DNA of 64,000 bases from assembly GCF_008642335.1 (NCBI RefSeq), contig NZ_CP029191.1:3596001-3660000 (forward strand). The letters are read 5' to 3'. The stretch comes from Streptomyces venezuelae. Its GTDB lineage: Bacteria; Actinomycetota; Actinomycetes; Streptomycetales; Streptomycetaceae. The notes below the pieces were generated by a model that was given only the letters and a program-made list of their open reading frames with translations, was not told where the DNA came from and ran no database searches. Below are positions 1-7,862 of the stretch, piece by piece (positions within the stretch are counted from its first letter, which is position 1; every line of letters begins with the position of its first letter). The translations under genes and the position numbers were made by a program.

Positions 1-495
1 GCCCGCGAACGTGATCATGCGGATGGCCGCGTCGAGCCCGTTCCAGGCGTCCGACTGCCACATGGCGAACCATTCGCCGCCGATCCCGATGAAGCCGACT
101 CCGAAGAGGAGCAGGATCATCAGCAGGCCTATGCTGCCGGTCAGTTGGGCGCGCCGAAGCCTCTCGGGCCGCCGCAGGGCCCGCGCCCACAGGACCGTCG
201 CCGTGCCGAGGATCAGCGCGGCGAGGGTCTCCCAGGCGATGATCGCGACGTACGCCGCGTCCTGGAGCGCGGTGGACTCCACCGCGCGCCACTTCAGCCC
301 GTTGTCCTTGAAGGTCGTGTCCATCGCGAGGACATGGCGTACGAACTGCTGGTTGGTCTCGAAGTCGGTGATGTTCCCGAACGCGACGAGCGCGATGTAG
401 AGCGCGATCGTTCCGGTGAGCAGTGTCGCGGCCACGGGCAGCGTTCCGGCGGCGAGCGCCCGCTCCGCGGGACGCGTGTTCTCTGGTGTCGGCAT
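1..495 (-). CDS. DUF2165 family membrane protein (3' end off the window)
   Basis: The reverse strand reads MPTPENTRPAERALAAGT onward and runs off the left edge without a stop, giving 165 visible residues. Hydrophobic segments lie near residues 15-40, 80-103 and 117-140. The block ALVAFGNITDF, followed by FVRHVLAMDTTF and a late GEWFAMWQS, matches what I recall of DUF2165, small predicted integral membrane proteins of unknown role. The ATG at 493-495 is the natural start. It lies 87 nt downstream of cutC on the same strand, so co-transcription is possible. No function can be assigned. Confidence 0.75.
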   Translation of the reverse strand, partial: MPTPENTRPAERALAAGTLPVAATLLTGTIALYIALVAFGNITDFETNQQFVRHVLAMDTTFKDNGLKWRAVESTALQDAAYVAIIAWETLAALILGTATVLWARALRRPERLRRAQLTGSIGLLMILLLFGVGFIGIGGEWFAMWQSDAWNGLDAAIRMITFAG

Positions 496-582
496 GAAGT
501 CCCCTCAGTGTCGACCCAGTTCTATCGCGTCCCGCGGAGGAACGATCACGCGGGAAAGCGGAACGACCACACGGGGGAACGC

Positions 583-1281
583 TCAGCCGTCGAGCGCGGC
601 CCGCCACTGGGCGACGGCGGCGGCGCAGACGGGTGCCGACCAGCCGTCAGGGCGTGCGGCCCCGCCGATGTGGAACGCGTCGACACCGGCGGCCCGCAGC
701 TTCGGCAGGTGGTCGAGGCGCAGGCCGCCGCCGATGAGGAGCTGCGGTTCGTACCCGGGTTCGCCGCGCCGGGCCGCCTCGGCGAGCAGCGTCGGCAGGC
801 CGTCGTCGACGCCGTCGGCGGAGCCCGCCGTGAGGTAGGTGTCCAGGCCGGGCAGGTCGGCGAGCTGCTTGCGCAGGGCGTCGCGGTCGGCGGCGCGGTC
901 GATGGCCCGGTGGAAGGTCCAGCGGCACCCGTCGAGGGCGTCCACCAGCGCTTCGACGGCGGGCATGTCGGCGCCGCCCGCCTCGTCGAGGAAGCCGAGC
1001 ACGAATTCCTCGGCGCCCTCGTCGCGGAGTTCGCGGGTGCGGCGCAGCAGCGCGTCCACGTCGTCCGCGTCGCCCGCGGCGAATCCGTCGGTCAGCCGGA
1101 GCATGACGCGCAGCGAGATGTCGACGGCGGAGCGGATGCCGGCGAAGGTCTCGCGGGACGGGGTGAGGCCGTCCGCGGCCATGTCGGTCACCAGCTCGAG
1201 GCGGTCAGCTCCGCCGGCCTGGGCGGCGACGGCGTCCTCGGCGTCGAGGGCGATCACCTCCAGGACTGCACGCTTGCTCAT
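583..1281 (-). CDS. cutC: CutC family protein
   Basis: 232 residues starting MSKRAVLEVIALDAEDA. The early AGGADRLELV block, the GLTPS loop and the late TAGSADGVDDG and LLIGGGLRLDHLP segments are typical of the CutC TIM-barrel family. The family was named for copper homeostasis in E. coli, but its biochemical role is disputed. The start at 1279-1281 has a purine-rich GAAGGAAGAG ribosome site just upstream; an earlier in-frame ATG at 1323 lacks one. It lies 91 nt downstream of the copper ATPase gene on the same strand. The gap contains a DasR-like operator (1324-1339), so the gene may answer to amino sugars as well as, or instead of, copper. Confidence 0.85.
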   Translation of the reverse strand: MSKRAVLEVIALDAEDAVAAQAGGADRLELVTDMAADGLTPSRETFAGIRSAVDISLRVMLRLTDGFAAGDADDVDALLRRTRELRDEGAEEFVLGFLDEAGGADMPAVEALVDALDGCRWTFHRAIDRAADRDALRKQLADLPGLDTYLTAGSADGVDDGLPTLLAEAARRGEPGYEPQLLIGGGLRLDHLPKLRAAGVDAFHIGGAARPDGWSAPVCAAAVAQWRAALDG

Positions 1282-1323
1282 GGATGTCTCTTCCTTCTGC
1301 TCGCTGCTCACGATCCCGGGCAC

Positions 1324-1339
1324 ATAGGTCTAGTCCAAT
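1324..1339 (-). promoter_or_regulatory. DasR-responsive element (dre)-like site upstream of cutC
   Basis: On the gene strand the 16-mer reads ATTGGACTAGACCTAT. It is close to the DasR consensus ACTGGTCTAGACCACT and shares the TGGACTAGACC core with the much better supported site in front of nagK in this window. It sits 43 nt upstream of the cutC start codon, a normal operator position. The assignment is by pattern only. Confidence 0.5.
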
Positions 1340-1372
1340 TAACAGCCTACGCGCAGAACACCCCCGCGCGTG

Positions 1373-3655
1373 TCAGGACAGCGGCTTGAAGCCCCGCAGC
1401 CGCAAGCTGTTCCCGACCACGAAGACCGACGAGAACGCCATCGCCGCGCCCGCGATCATCGGGTTGAGCAGCCCCGCGGCGGCCAGCGGCAGCGCGCCGA
1501 CGTTGTAGGCGAACGCCCAGAACAGGTTCGACCTGATCGTGCCGAGGGTGCGACGCGACAGCCTGATCGCGTCGGCCGCCGCCCGCAGATCACCCCGTAC
1601 GAGCGTCAGGTCGCCCGCCTCGATCGCCGCGTCCGTGCCCGTCCCCATGGCGAGCCCCAGATCCGCCTGGGCCAGCGCGGCCGCGTCGTTGACGCCGTCG
1701 CCGACCATCGCCACGCTGCGCCCCTCCGCCTGCAGCCGCTTCACCACGTCGACCTTGTCCTGCGGCATGACCTCGGCGATCACGTCCCGCGGAGCGATGC
1801 CGACCTCGGCGGCGACCGACGCGGCGACCGCCTTGTTGTCGCCGGTCAGCAGGATCGGGGTGAGACCGAGCGCACGCAGCCGCTCGATGGCCTCGGCACT
1901 GGTGTCCTTCACCGCGTCGGCGACCTCGAGGACCGCCCGCGCCTCGCCGTCCCAGGCGACCGCGATGGCGGTACGTCCCGCCGCCTCGGCCTCGGACTTG
2001 GCGCGCGCCAGCTCGGCGGGCAGCCTGATCTCCCACTCGGCGAGCAGCTGCTCCCGGCCGACGAGGACCGCGTGGCCCTCGACGACGCCCTGCACGCCGA
2101 GCCCGGCGACGTTGGCGAAGTCCTCGGGGGCGGGCAGCTCGCCCACCTCGGCGGCGGCACCGGCGGCGACGGCCTGGGCGATGGGGTGCTCGGAGGCGTG
2201 CTCCAGGGCACCGGCCAGCCGCAGGACGTCGGAGGCGGTGGTGCCGGGGGCGGTGTGGGTGGCGAGGAGCGTCATCCGGCCGGTCGTGACGGTGCCGGTC
2301 TTGTCGAGGACGATCGTGTCGACCTTGCGGGTGGACTCCAGGACCTCCGGGCCCTTGATGAGGATGCCGAGCTGCGCGCCGCGGCCGGTGCCGACCATGA
2401 GGGCGGTCGGCGTGGCGAGGCCGAGGGCGCACGGGCAGGCGATGATCAGGACGGCGACCGCGGCGGTGAAGGCGGCGGTGAGTCCGGCACCGTTGCCGAG
2501 CCAGAACCCGAGGGTGGCGAGCGCCAGGCCGATGACGACCGGCACGAACACCGCGGAGATCCGGTCGGCGAGGCGCTGGGCCGCGGCCTTGCCGTTCTGC
2601 GCGTCCTCGACGAGCTTGGCCATGCGGGCGAGCTGCGTGTCGGCGCCGACCCGGGTGGCCTCGACGACGAGTCGTCCGCCGACGTTGAGGGTGGCCCCGG
2701 TGACCGCGTCGTCCACGCCCACTTCCACGGGCACGGACTCGCCGGTGAGCATGGCGGCGTCCACCGCCGAGGTCCCCTCGACGACCCTGCCGTCCGTGGC
2801 GATCTTCTCGCCGGGCCGCACCAGGAACCGCTCGCCGACCTTCAGCTCGCCCACGGGGACCGTCTCCTCGCGCCCGCCCTCCCGGAGCACGGTGACGTCC
2901 TTGGCCCCGAGCTGGAGCAGCGCCTTGAGCGCGGCGCCGGCCTTCCGCTTCGACCGGGCCTCGAAGTAGCGCCCGGCGAGGATGAACGCGGTGACTCCGG
3001 CCGCGGCCTCCAGGTAGATGTTCCCGGCGCCGTCGCTCCGGGCGATGGTCAGCTCGAAGGGGTGCGTCATGCCGGGCGTGCCCGCGGTGCCGAAGAACAG
3101 CGCCCACAGGGACCAGAGGAACGCCGCCGACGTGCCGACGGAGATCAGTGTGTCCATCGTCGCCGCGCCGTGCCGCGCGTTGGTGAACGCCGCCTTGTGG
3201 AAGGGCCAGGCCGCGTACGTCACGACGGGCGCGGCGAGCGTGAGCGACAGCCACTGCCAGTACTCGAACTGAAGCGCGGGGGCCATCGCCATCGCGATGA
3301 CCGGTACGGAGAGGAGGACGGCGGTGGTGAGGCGCTGGCGCAGGGGCCGCAGTGCGTCGTCGGCGGCCCGCTCGTCGCCGTCGCCGTCGCCACCGTCGGC
3401 GGGGCCCGCGTCGGCGCGTACAGGGGCGGGCTCCTGCGCGGTGTAGCCGGTCGCTTCGACGGTGGCGATCAGGTCCCGCACGGAGACGTCGTCGCCGCGG
3501 TAGGTGACCTTCGCCTTCTCGGTGGCGTAGTTGACGGTCGCCTCGACGCCGTCCATGCGGTTGAGCTTCTTCTCGATGCGGGCGGCGCAGGAGGCGCAGG
3601 TCATGCCACCGATGGCGAGTTCGACGGCTGCGGCACCGGGGGTGGTGGTGGCCAT
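1373..3655 (-). CDS. copA: Copper-exporting P1B-type ATPase, CopA-like
   Basis: 760 residues. An N-terminal heavy-metal domain carries GMTCASC (residues 17-23). The P-type hallmarks follow in order: the TGES actuator loop, CPC in the metal-transport helix, the DKTGT phosphorylation site, SEHP in the nucleotide domain and GDGVND in the hinge. The CPC motif and the heavy-metal domain indicate Cu(I) export across the plasma membrane. I chose the ATG at 3653-3655, which has GGAG upstream; an ATG 21 codons earlier overlaps the -10 region and operator. It is divergent from the secreted copper protein gene at 3828. The shared region holds G-tract palindromes of CsoR type, so copper induction through a CsoR repressor encoded elsewhere is likely. 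Confidence 0.93.
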   Translation of the reverse strand: MATTTPGAAAVELAIGGMTCASCAARIEKKLNRMDGVEATVNYATEKAKVTYRGDDVSVRDLIATVEATGYTAQEPAPVRADAGPADGGDGDGDERAADDALRPLRQRLTTAVLLSVPVIAMAMAPALQFEYWQWLSLTLAAPVVTYAAWPFHKAAFTNARHGAATMDTLISVGTSAAFLWSLWALFFGTAGTPGMTHPFELTIARSDGAGNIYLEAAAGVTAFILAGRYFEARSKRKAGAALKALLQLGAKDVTVLREGGREETVPVGELKVGERFLVRPGEKIATDGRVVEGTSAVDAAMLTGESVPVEVGVDDAVTGATLNVGGRLVVEATRVGADTQLARMAKLVEDAQNGKAAAQRLADRISAVFVPVVIGLALATLGFWLGNGAGLTAAFTAAVAVLIIACPCALGLATPTALMVGTGRGAQLGILIKGPEVLESTRKVDTIVLDKTGTVTTGRMTLLATHTAPGTTASDVLRLAGALEHASEHPIAQAVAAGAAAEVGELPAPEDFANVAGLGVQGVVEGHAVLVGREQLLAEWEIRLPAELARAKSEAEAAGRTAIAVAWDGEARAVLEVADAVKDTSAEAIERLRALGLTPILLTGDNKAVAASVAAEVGIAPRDVIAEVMPQDKVDVVKRLQAEGRSVAMVGDGVNDAAALAQADLGLAMGTGTDAAIEAGDLTLVRGDLRAAADAIRLSRRTLGTIRSNLFWAFAYNVGALPLAAAGLLNPMIAGAAMAFSSVFVVGNSLRLRGFKPLS

Positions 3656-3684
3656 GTCGTGGGCTCCTGTACGAGGTGGACGCC

Positions 3685-3703
3685 GATACCCCGGCCGGGT
3701 ATC
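3685..3703. promoter_or_regulatory. Additional copper-operator-like palindrome in the copA leader
   Basis: GATACCC and GGGTATC arms (7 nt, perfect) flank CGGCC. It resembles the two CsoR-type operators 30-80 nt away but has a GC-rich centre. It lies between the inferred copA -10 box and the copA start codon, so it could be an auxiliary repressor site or an RNA hairpin. Confidence 0.35.
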
Positions 3704-3717
3704 GCTGATGAGATCCA

Positions 3718-3746
3718 TGTATACCCCTGGGGGGTACCGAACGCAA
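3718..3746 (-). promoter_or_regulatory. copA promoter with embedded CsoR-type operator
   Basis: On the reverse strand a -35 box TTGCGT (3741-3746) and a -10 box TATACA (3718-3723) are 17 nt apart. The spacer and -10 box overlap the palindrome ATACCCCTGGGGGGTAC at 3721-3737. This matches the G-tract operators bound by CsoR repressors in Actinobacteria. Binding there would block RNA polymerase until Cu(I) releases the repressor. Promoter boxes are read by eye. Confidence 0.65.
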
Positions 3747-3760
3747 GGGCGGGCAACCGC

Positions 3761-3788
3761 TTGACTTGATACCCCTAGGGGGTATCTT
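3761..3788 (+). promoter_or_regulatory. Promoter of the secreted copper protein gene with CsoR-type operator
   Basis: A -35 box TTGACT (3761-3766) and a -10 box TATCTT (3783-3788) are 16 nt apart. The spacer is almost filled by ATACCCCTAGGGGGTAT (3769-3785), nearly identical to the operator in the divergent copA promoter. This arrangement implies coordinated copper control of both genes. Confidence 0.65.
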
Positions 3789-3827
3789 CGAGACTACCCA
3801 CCGCACCCCGCCCCCGGAGGAGCCGTC

Positions 3828-4775
3828 ATGAACACCGGCCTGAAGATCACCGCATTCGCCGCCGCCGTCGCCGCGACCTTCGGCACCGCGTACGGCGTGG
3901 GCACGGGCATCGACCCGGTCACGGACAGGGACAAGACGCCGACGGCCCGGCACGGGGAACACGAGAGCGAGCAGCCGGAGGGGGAAGGGGGCAAGGCCGG
4001 GCACACCCCCGGCGGCCTGCAGATCTCCGACCGCGGCTACACGCTCGAACTCGCGGAGACCCGTCTCACGGCGGACAAGAAGCAGCCGCTCCGCTTCACC
4101 GTCGTCGAGGACGCGACGGGCCGGAACGTCACCGCGTACGCGAAGGAGCACGACAAGGAGCTGCACCTCATCGTCGCCTCACGCGACCTGACGACCTACC
4201 GCCACCTCCACCCGACGCGCGCGGCGGACGGCACCTGGTCGACCGACGTCCGGCTCCCCGAGGCGGGTGGCTACCGCGTCTTCGCCGACTTCCGCCCCAA
4301 GGGCGCGAAGGAGGGCCTGACGCTGGGCGCGGACCTCGGCGTGGCGGGAGCGTACGAGCCGCGGGAACTGCCCGCGCACAGCACGACCACGAAGGTCGAC
4401 GGCTACGACGTCACGCTGAAGGGCGAGCTCAAGACGGGCGCGGGCGGCGACCTCACGCTGAGCGTGGCGAAGAACGGCAGGCCGGTGACCGACCTGCAGC
4501 CCTACCTGGGGGCGTACGGCCACTTGGTGGCGCTGCGCTCGGGCGACCTCGCCCACCTCCACGTCCACCCGAACGGCACGCCCGGCGACGGGAAGACGGA
4601 GCCGGGCCCGGGTATCTCGTTCGGCACGGCGGCACCGAGCAAGGGCGCGTACCGCCTGTTCCTGGACTTCAAGCACGGGGGCAAGGTGCGTACGGCGGCG
4701 TTCACGGTGTACGCGGGCGGGGCGGCGGAGAAGGGGGACGGGGCGGCGGAGGAGGGCGGCGGCCACGAACACTGA
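3828..4775 (+). CDS. Secreted/lipid-free exported copper-associated protein, His-rich
   Basis: 315 residues. A short N-terminal hydrophobic stretch (about residues 5-25) suggests export or a membrane anchor; there is no lipobox cysteine. Two Ig/cupredoxin-like halves each carry a histidine cluster, RHLHP near residue 125 and AHLHVHP near residue 245. The tail is His/Glu/Gly-rich and ends GGGHEH. I do not recognise a named family, but such proteins commonly sit beside CopA genes in Streptomyces. GGAGGAG precedes the ATG. Extracytoplasmic copper binding is an inference from the histidine clusters and the shared CsoR-type control region with copA. Confidence 0.8.
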   Translation: MNTGLKITAFAAAVAATFGTAYGVGTGIDPVTDRDKTPTARHGEHESEQPEGEGGKAGHTPGGLQISDRGYTLELAETRLTADKKQPLRFTVVEDATGRNVTAYAKEHDKELHLIVASRDLTTYRHLHPTRAADGTWSTDVRLPEAGGYRVFADFRPKGAKEGLTLGADLGVAGAYEPRELPAHSTTTKVDGYDVTLKGELKTGAGGDLTLSVAKNGRPVTDLQPYLGAYGHLVALRSGDLAHLHVHPNGTPGDGKTEPGPGISFGTAAPSKGAYRLFLDFKHGGKVRTAAFTVYAGGAAEKGDGAAEEGGGHEH

Positions 4776-4814
4776 CGATGCGGCCGACACCCCACGCGTA
4801 CCCCCGGATCCCCC

Positions 4815-5492
4815 TCAGCCGAACAGCGAAAGCTCCTTCTCCGTGGCGCCCGCGAGCTCGTACCGCGTACCGGCCAGCGGGCGTCCCGCGCACAGCCGGA
4901 TCAGCGTCGGGGCGTCCCCGATGTAGCGGGCCGGCGGCCGCTTGCCGTCGGCGACGCCGAGGGTCAGCGGCTCGTCCCTGCCGTCGATGTCCGCGTGCAG
5001 CGGCAGCGGCGACGCGGCATGCGCCGACCTGCTGAACTGTTCGAGCAGCGCCAGCGCGTCGGCGAGCCCGTCACCCCCGTACGCGCCGGGCTTCCCCCAC
5101 GCCTCGCGTACGTCACCCGCGTGCACCCACTCGCCCAGCGCGACGCCGTCGAGGTACCCCTTGGCGGCGGCGAGGACGGGCCCGGCCTCCGTCATGGCGT
5201 GCTCCAGCTCGTCCACGACGCGGGAGTGGGACCAGTCGGCGCGCTCGGCGATGTCGCGTTCGTTGCACTCGGGCGAGAACACGCCCTCCTCGAAGCGGCC
5301 CTCCACGACGCGCGTCAGCGCCGAACTGCAGTGCGCGACGACATGCCGCACGGTCCAGCCCGGACAGCAGGTGCGGATCGCGTACGCCTCGTCGGGCGCG
5401 GCACGCAACAGCGGTATGAGGGCGTCGCGTTCGGAGCGCAGGAGGCGTCCCGCGCGCTCGGGGTCGTATGTCTTCTCGTCGTTGACGGTCAT
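4815..5492 (-). CDS. Maleylpyruvate isomerase-like (DinB/TIGR03083-type) protein
   Basis: 225 residues starting MTVNDEKTYDPERAGRLLRS. The pattern CPGWTVRHVVAHCSSALTR, followed by a helical bundle and a late GEWVHAGDVREAWG segment, is typical of actinobacterial DinB-fold proteins. These are annotated as mycothiol-dependent maleylpyruvate isomerase-like. His residues of the VAHC and WVHAGD segments would form the metal site. In-frame upstream ATGs exist (one at 5522); no convincing ribosome site discriminates between them. The true substrate is unknown. It is convergent with the copper protein gene. Confidence 0.7.
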   Translation of the reverse strand: MTVNDEKTYDPERAGRLLRSERDALIPLLRAAPDEAYAIRTCCPGWTVRHVVAHCSSALTRVVEGRFEEGVFSPECNERDIAERADWSHSRVVDELEHAMTEAGPVLAAAKGYLDGVALGEWVHAGDVREAWGKPGAYGGDGLADALALLEQFSRSAHAASPLPLHADIDGRDEPLTLGVADGKRPPARYIGDAPTLIRLCAGRPLAGTRYELAGATEKELSLFG

Positions 5493-5582
5493 GGCGGCAG
5501 CCAACCGCGTACGGGCTCCCATGGCAACGGCGAAGGGCGACGGCGCGACCGTACGCCGGACCCCCGGGCTAGGGTCGGCCCC

Positions 5583-6227
5583 ATGGCCGACGACAAGGAC
5601 CTCCACGCCCGCTGGGCCGCGACCCTGCTCCGCGCGAGCGGAGGCGCGTCCGGCGTCGACCCCGCCCCCTACGCGGAGCGCCTCCTCGCCCGCTGGGCCG
5701 AGCCGCAGCGCCGCTACCACACCACCGACCACCTGGCGGCGGTCCTGGACCACATCGACGTCCTGGAAGAGCACGCGGAGAACCCCGAACTCGTACGCCT
5801 GGCAGCGTGGTTCCACGACGCGGTGTACGCGCCCGACCGCTCCGAGAACGAGGAGCGCTCGGCCCGCCTCGCCGAACGGGCGCTGCCCGAGGCGGGCCTG
5901 ACGGAGGAGCGGACGGCGGAGGTCGCCCGCCTGGTCCGGCTCACCGTCACGCACGACCCCGCGGAGGGTGACAGCAACGGCGAGACGCTGTGCGACGCCG
6001 ACCTGGCGATCCTCGCCGCGCCCTCGGACACGTACGCGGCGTACGCGGCGGCGGTCCGCGAGGAGTACGCGTTCGTGCCGGACGAGGCGTTCCGGCAGGG
6101 CAGGGCGGAGGTCCTGCGCGGGCTCATGGCCCTGCCCCGCCTCTTCCGCACCCCGTACGGGACGTCGAACTGGGAGAGCCCGGCGCGCGAGAACCTGGCG
6201 ACGGAACTAAAACTCCTGTCGCCCTGA
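5583..6227 (+). CDS. HD-domain metal-dependent phosphohydrolase
   Basis: 214 residues. The HD signature is visible as YHTTDH (45-50) and WFHDAVYA (77-84, metal-binding His78-Asp79), with later TVTHD and DADLAIL segments. These mark the family annotated as predicted metal-dependent HD superfamily phosphohydrolase. Such proteins are cytosolic, and the substrate is unknown. The ATG at 5583 is the first one in the conserved frame. It ends 26 nt before the next gene, which reads the same way. Confidence 0.8.
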   Translation: MADDKDLHARWAATLLRASGGASGVDPAPYAERLLARWAEPQRRYHTTDHLAAVLDHIDVLEEHAENPELVRLAAWFHDAVYAPDRSENEERSARLAERALPEAGLTEERTAEVARLVRLTVTHDPAEGDSNGETLCDADLAILAAPSDTYAAYAAAVREEYAFVPDEAFRQGRAEVLRGLMALPRLFRTPYGTSNWESPARENLATELKLLSP

Positions 6228-6253
6228 CCACACCCCTACGTACTCTCTCCCCC

Positions 6254-7411
6254 ATGTTGCACATGGGTGGGGACCAGATCGACGAGGCCGTCGCGCACAC
6301 GGCCGCGGTGCTGCGCGCGGCGGCGGACCGCGACTGGGGCGCGAAGGCGGGCGGGGTCGACTGGAGCTGTCTGAAGACGTCCGAACACATCGCGGGCGTC
6401 CTCGCCGCGTACGCGTGCCAGCTGACCGGCCGCGCCACCGACGGCTGGGTGCCCTTCGACACCTTCCTCGACGAGGGCACGGGCCCCGAGGGGGCGATCC
6501 ACGCGATCGAGGCGGCCGCGGGCCTGCTGTCGGCGGTGGTCCGTACGACACCGCGCGGTGTCCGCGCCTACCACTCCTATCCGTCGGGCGGCGCGGACGC
6601 GTCGGGGTTCGCGGCGATGGGCGTGACGGAGCTGCTGCTCCACACGTACGACATCGCGCACGCGCTGGGCGTCGACGCGGAGCCGCCCGTCTCCCTCGCC
6701 GAGGCGGTCCTGTCCCACCTCTTCCCGCACGTCCCGCCGACGCCCGCGGGCGGCACGCCCTGGACGACGCTGCTGTGGGCCACGGGCCGCGGCGACCTGC
6801 CGGACCGCGCCCGCGTCACGCAGTGGCGCTGGCACAACCCCTACGCCCTGCCCGCGGGCGAGCTCTCCCTCCGCGAGCTCACCCCCGCGGCCGCGGCGGA
6901 CCTCGCCGAGGGCGGCACGGGCGGACTCACGTGGCTCGGCGGCGCGCCCTTCGGGGGTACGCGGGCGGCCTCGGGCGCCACGTTCAACAAGTACGTCGCC
7001 GGGGTGCACCGGCCCGGATGGGGCGTATACGCCCTGGTCCGCACCGCGGACGAGGTGGCCGTCGGCGGCATGGGCTTCCACGGGCCGCCGGACGACGAGG
7101 GCTGCGTGGAGGTCGGCTACGACCTGGTGGAACCGGCGCGCGGCAACGGCTACGCGACGGTGGCCCTCCGGGCGCTCTCCGCCTGGGCCCTCACCCACCC
7201 CGAGGTCACCTCCCTGCTCGCCCTCACGACCCCCGAGAACGTGGCGTCGCAGAAGGTGGCCACGGGGGCGGGGTACGTCCGCCTGCCGGATCGGACACCG
7301 CACCGGGCGTACGGCCTGCACCGGAAGGCCCCGAGCCGCGTCATCACGACCTCCTCCGCACGCTCCACCGGCCCCGCCGAGGGTGTCACCAAAAGCCCCT
7401 CCTGGAACTAA
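6254..7411 (+). CDS. Fusion of a DinB/maleylpyruvate-isomerase-like domain with a GNAT acetyltransferase
   Basis: 385 residues in two parts. Residues 1 to about 210 are a DinB-like helical bundle; VDWSCLKTSEHIAGVLAAYA and the later TELLLHTYDIAHALG are the usual signature stretches. Residues about 220-375 form a GNAT fold of RimJ/RimL type: GVYALVRTADEVAVGGMGF, the acetyl-CoA loop EPARGNGYATVALRAL, and NVASQKVATGAGYVRL. A second DinB-like gene lies nearby at 4815-5492. An ATG at 6263 is a possible alternative start. The fusion suggests a thiol- or metal-dependent step coupled with acylation, but no substrate is apparent. Confidence 0.75.
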   Translation: MLHMGGDQIDEAVAHTAAVLRAAADRDWGAKAGGVDWSCLKTSEHIAGVLAAYACQLTGRATDGWVPFDTFLDEGTGPEGAIHAIEAAAGLLSAVVRTTPRGVRAYHSYPSGGADASGFAAMGVTELLLHTYDIAHALGVDAEPPVSLAEAVLSHLFPHVPPTPAGGTPWTTLLWATGRGDLPDRARVTQWRWHNPYALPAGELSLRELTPAAAADLAEGGTGGLTWLGGAPFGGTRAASGATFNKYVAGVHRPGWGVYALVRTADEVAVGGMGFHGPPDDEGCVEVGYDLVEPARGNGYATVALRALSAWALTHPEVTSLLALTTPENVASQKVATGAGYVRLPDRTPHRAYGLHRKAPSRVITTSSARSTGPAEGVTKSPSWN

Positions 7412-7471
7412 AGTTGACGGACCCCGGCGATCAGGGAGGTCCCGGGGTTCACGGACCAGGGGTGGGGCAGC

Positions 7472-7852
7472 ATGACGACCGCGAACGACGACGCGACGGA
7501 CCGGATCGAGGCCCGGATCGAAGGCCGGTCGCTGGCCTTCTGGGTGGAGGCGACCGACGAGGACACGGACCTCGAAGGACCCGGCGCCGACTCCAAGGGT
7601 CTCTTCAGCCGGGACGGCGACGCCGTCCTGCGCTCCGTGCCCCTCGGCCCGCTCCGCAAGAACCTCGCCGAGACGGTCGACGCGCTGCAGCAGGTCTTCA
7701 AGGAGGTCGCGGACCGGGACGACACGCTCGCCTTCGCGGAGGCGCAGCTGTCGTTCCAGGTGACCGCGAGCGGCTCCATCCAGCTCATCGGCACCGGGCA
7801 GGTACAGGGGACCAGGGGTCTGACCCTGACGTTCAAGCGCCCGACGGCCTGA
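7472..7852 (+). CDS. Trypco1-like (CU044_2847-type) small conflict-system protein
   Basis: 126 residues. The pattern IEGRSLAFWVEATDED, then PLGPLRKNLAETVDALQQVFKEV, and a terminal ASGSIQLIGTGQVQGTRGLTLTF strand pair matches the trypsin-co-occurring domain 1 family as I recall it. These small proteins sit beside trypsin- or caspase-like effectors in bacterial conflict systems. It ends 10 nt before the GTG of the caspase/Hsp90 gene, so the two are almost surely one operon. It probably acts as an adaptor or sensor for the caspase; this rests on genomic association, not biochemistry. A GGGGTGGGG run precedes the ATG. Confidence 0.8.
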   Translation: MTTANDDATDRIEARIEGRSLAFWVEATDEDTDLEGPGADSKGLFSRDGDAVLRSVPLGPLRKNLAETVDALQQVFKEVADRDDTLAFAEAQLSFQVTASGSIQLIGTGQVQGTRGLTLTFKRPTA

Positions 7853-7862
7853 GCGCACGACG

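Noticed and set aside
1370..3769. Long open frame of 799 codons opposite copA
   Set aside because: It mirrors copA, has low-complexity Gly/Arg/Asp composition and no domain; a shadow of codon bias in high-GC DNA.
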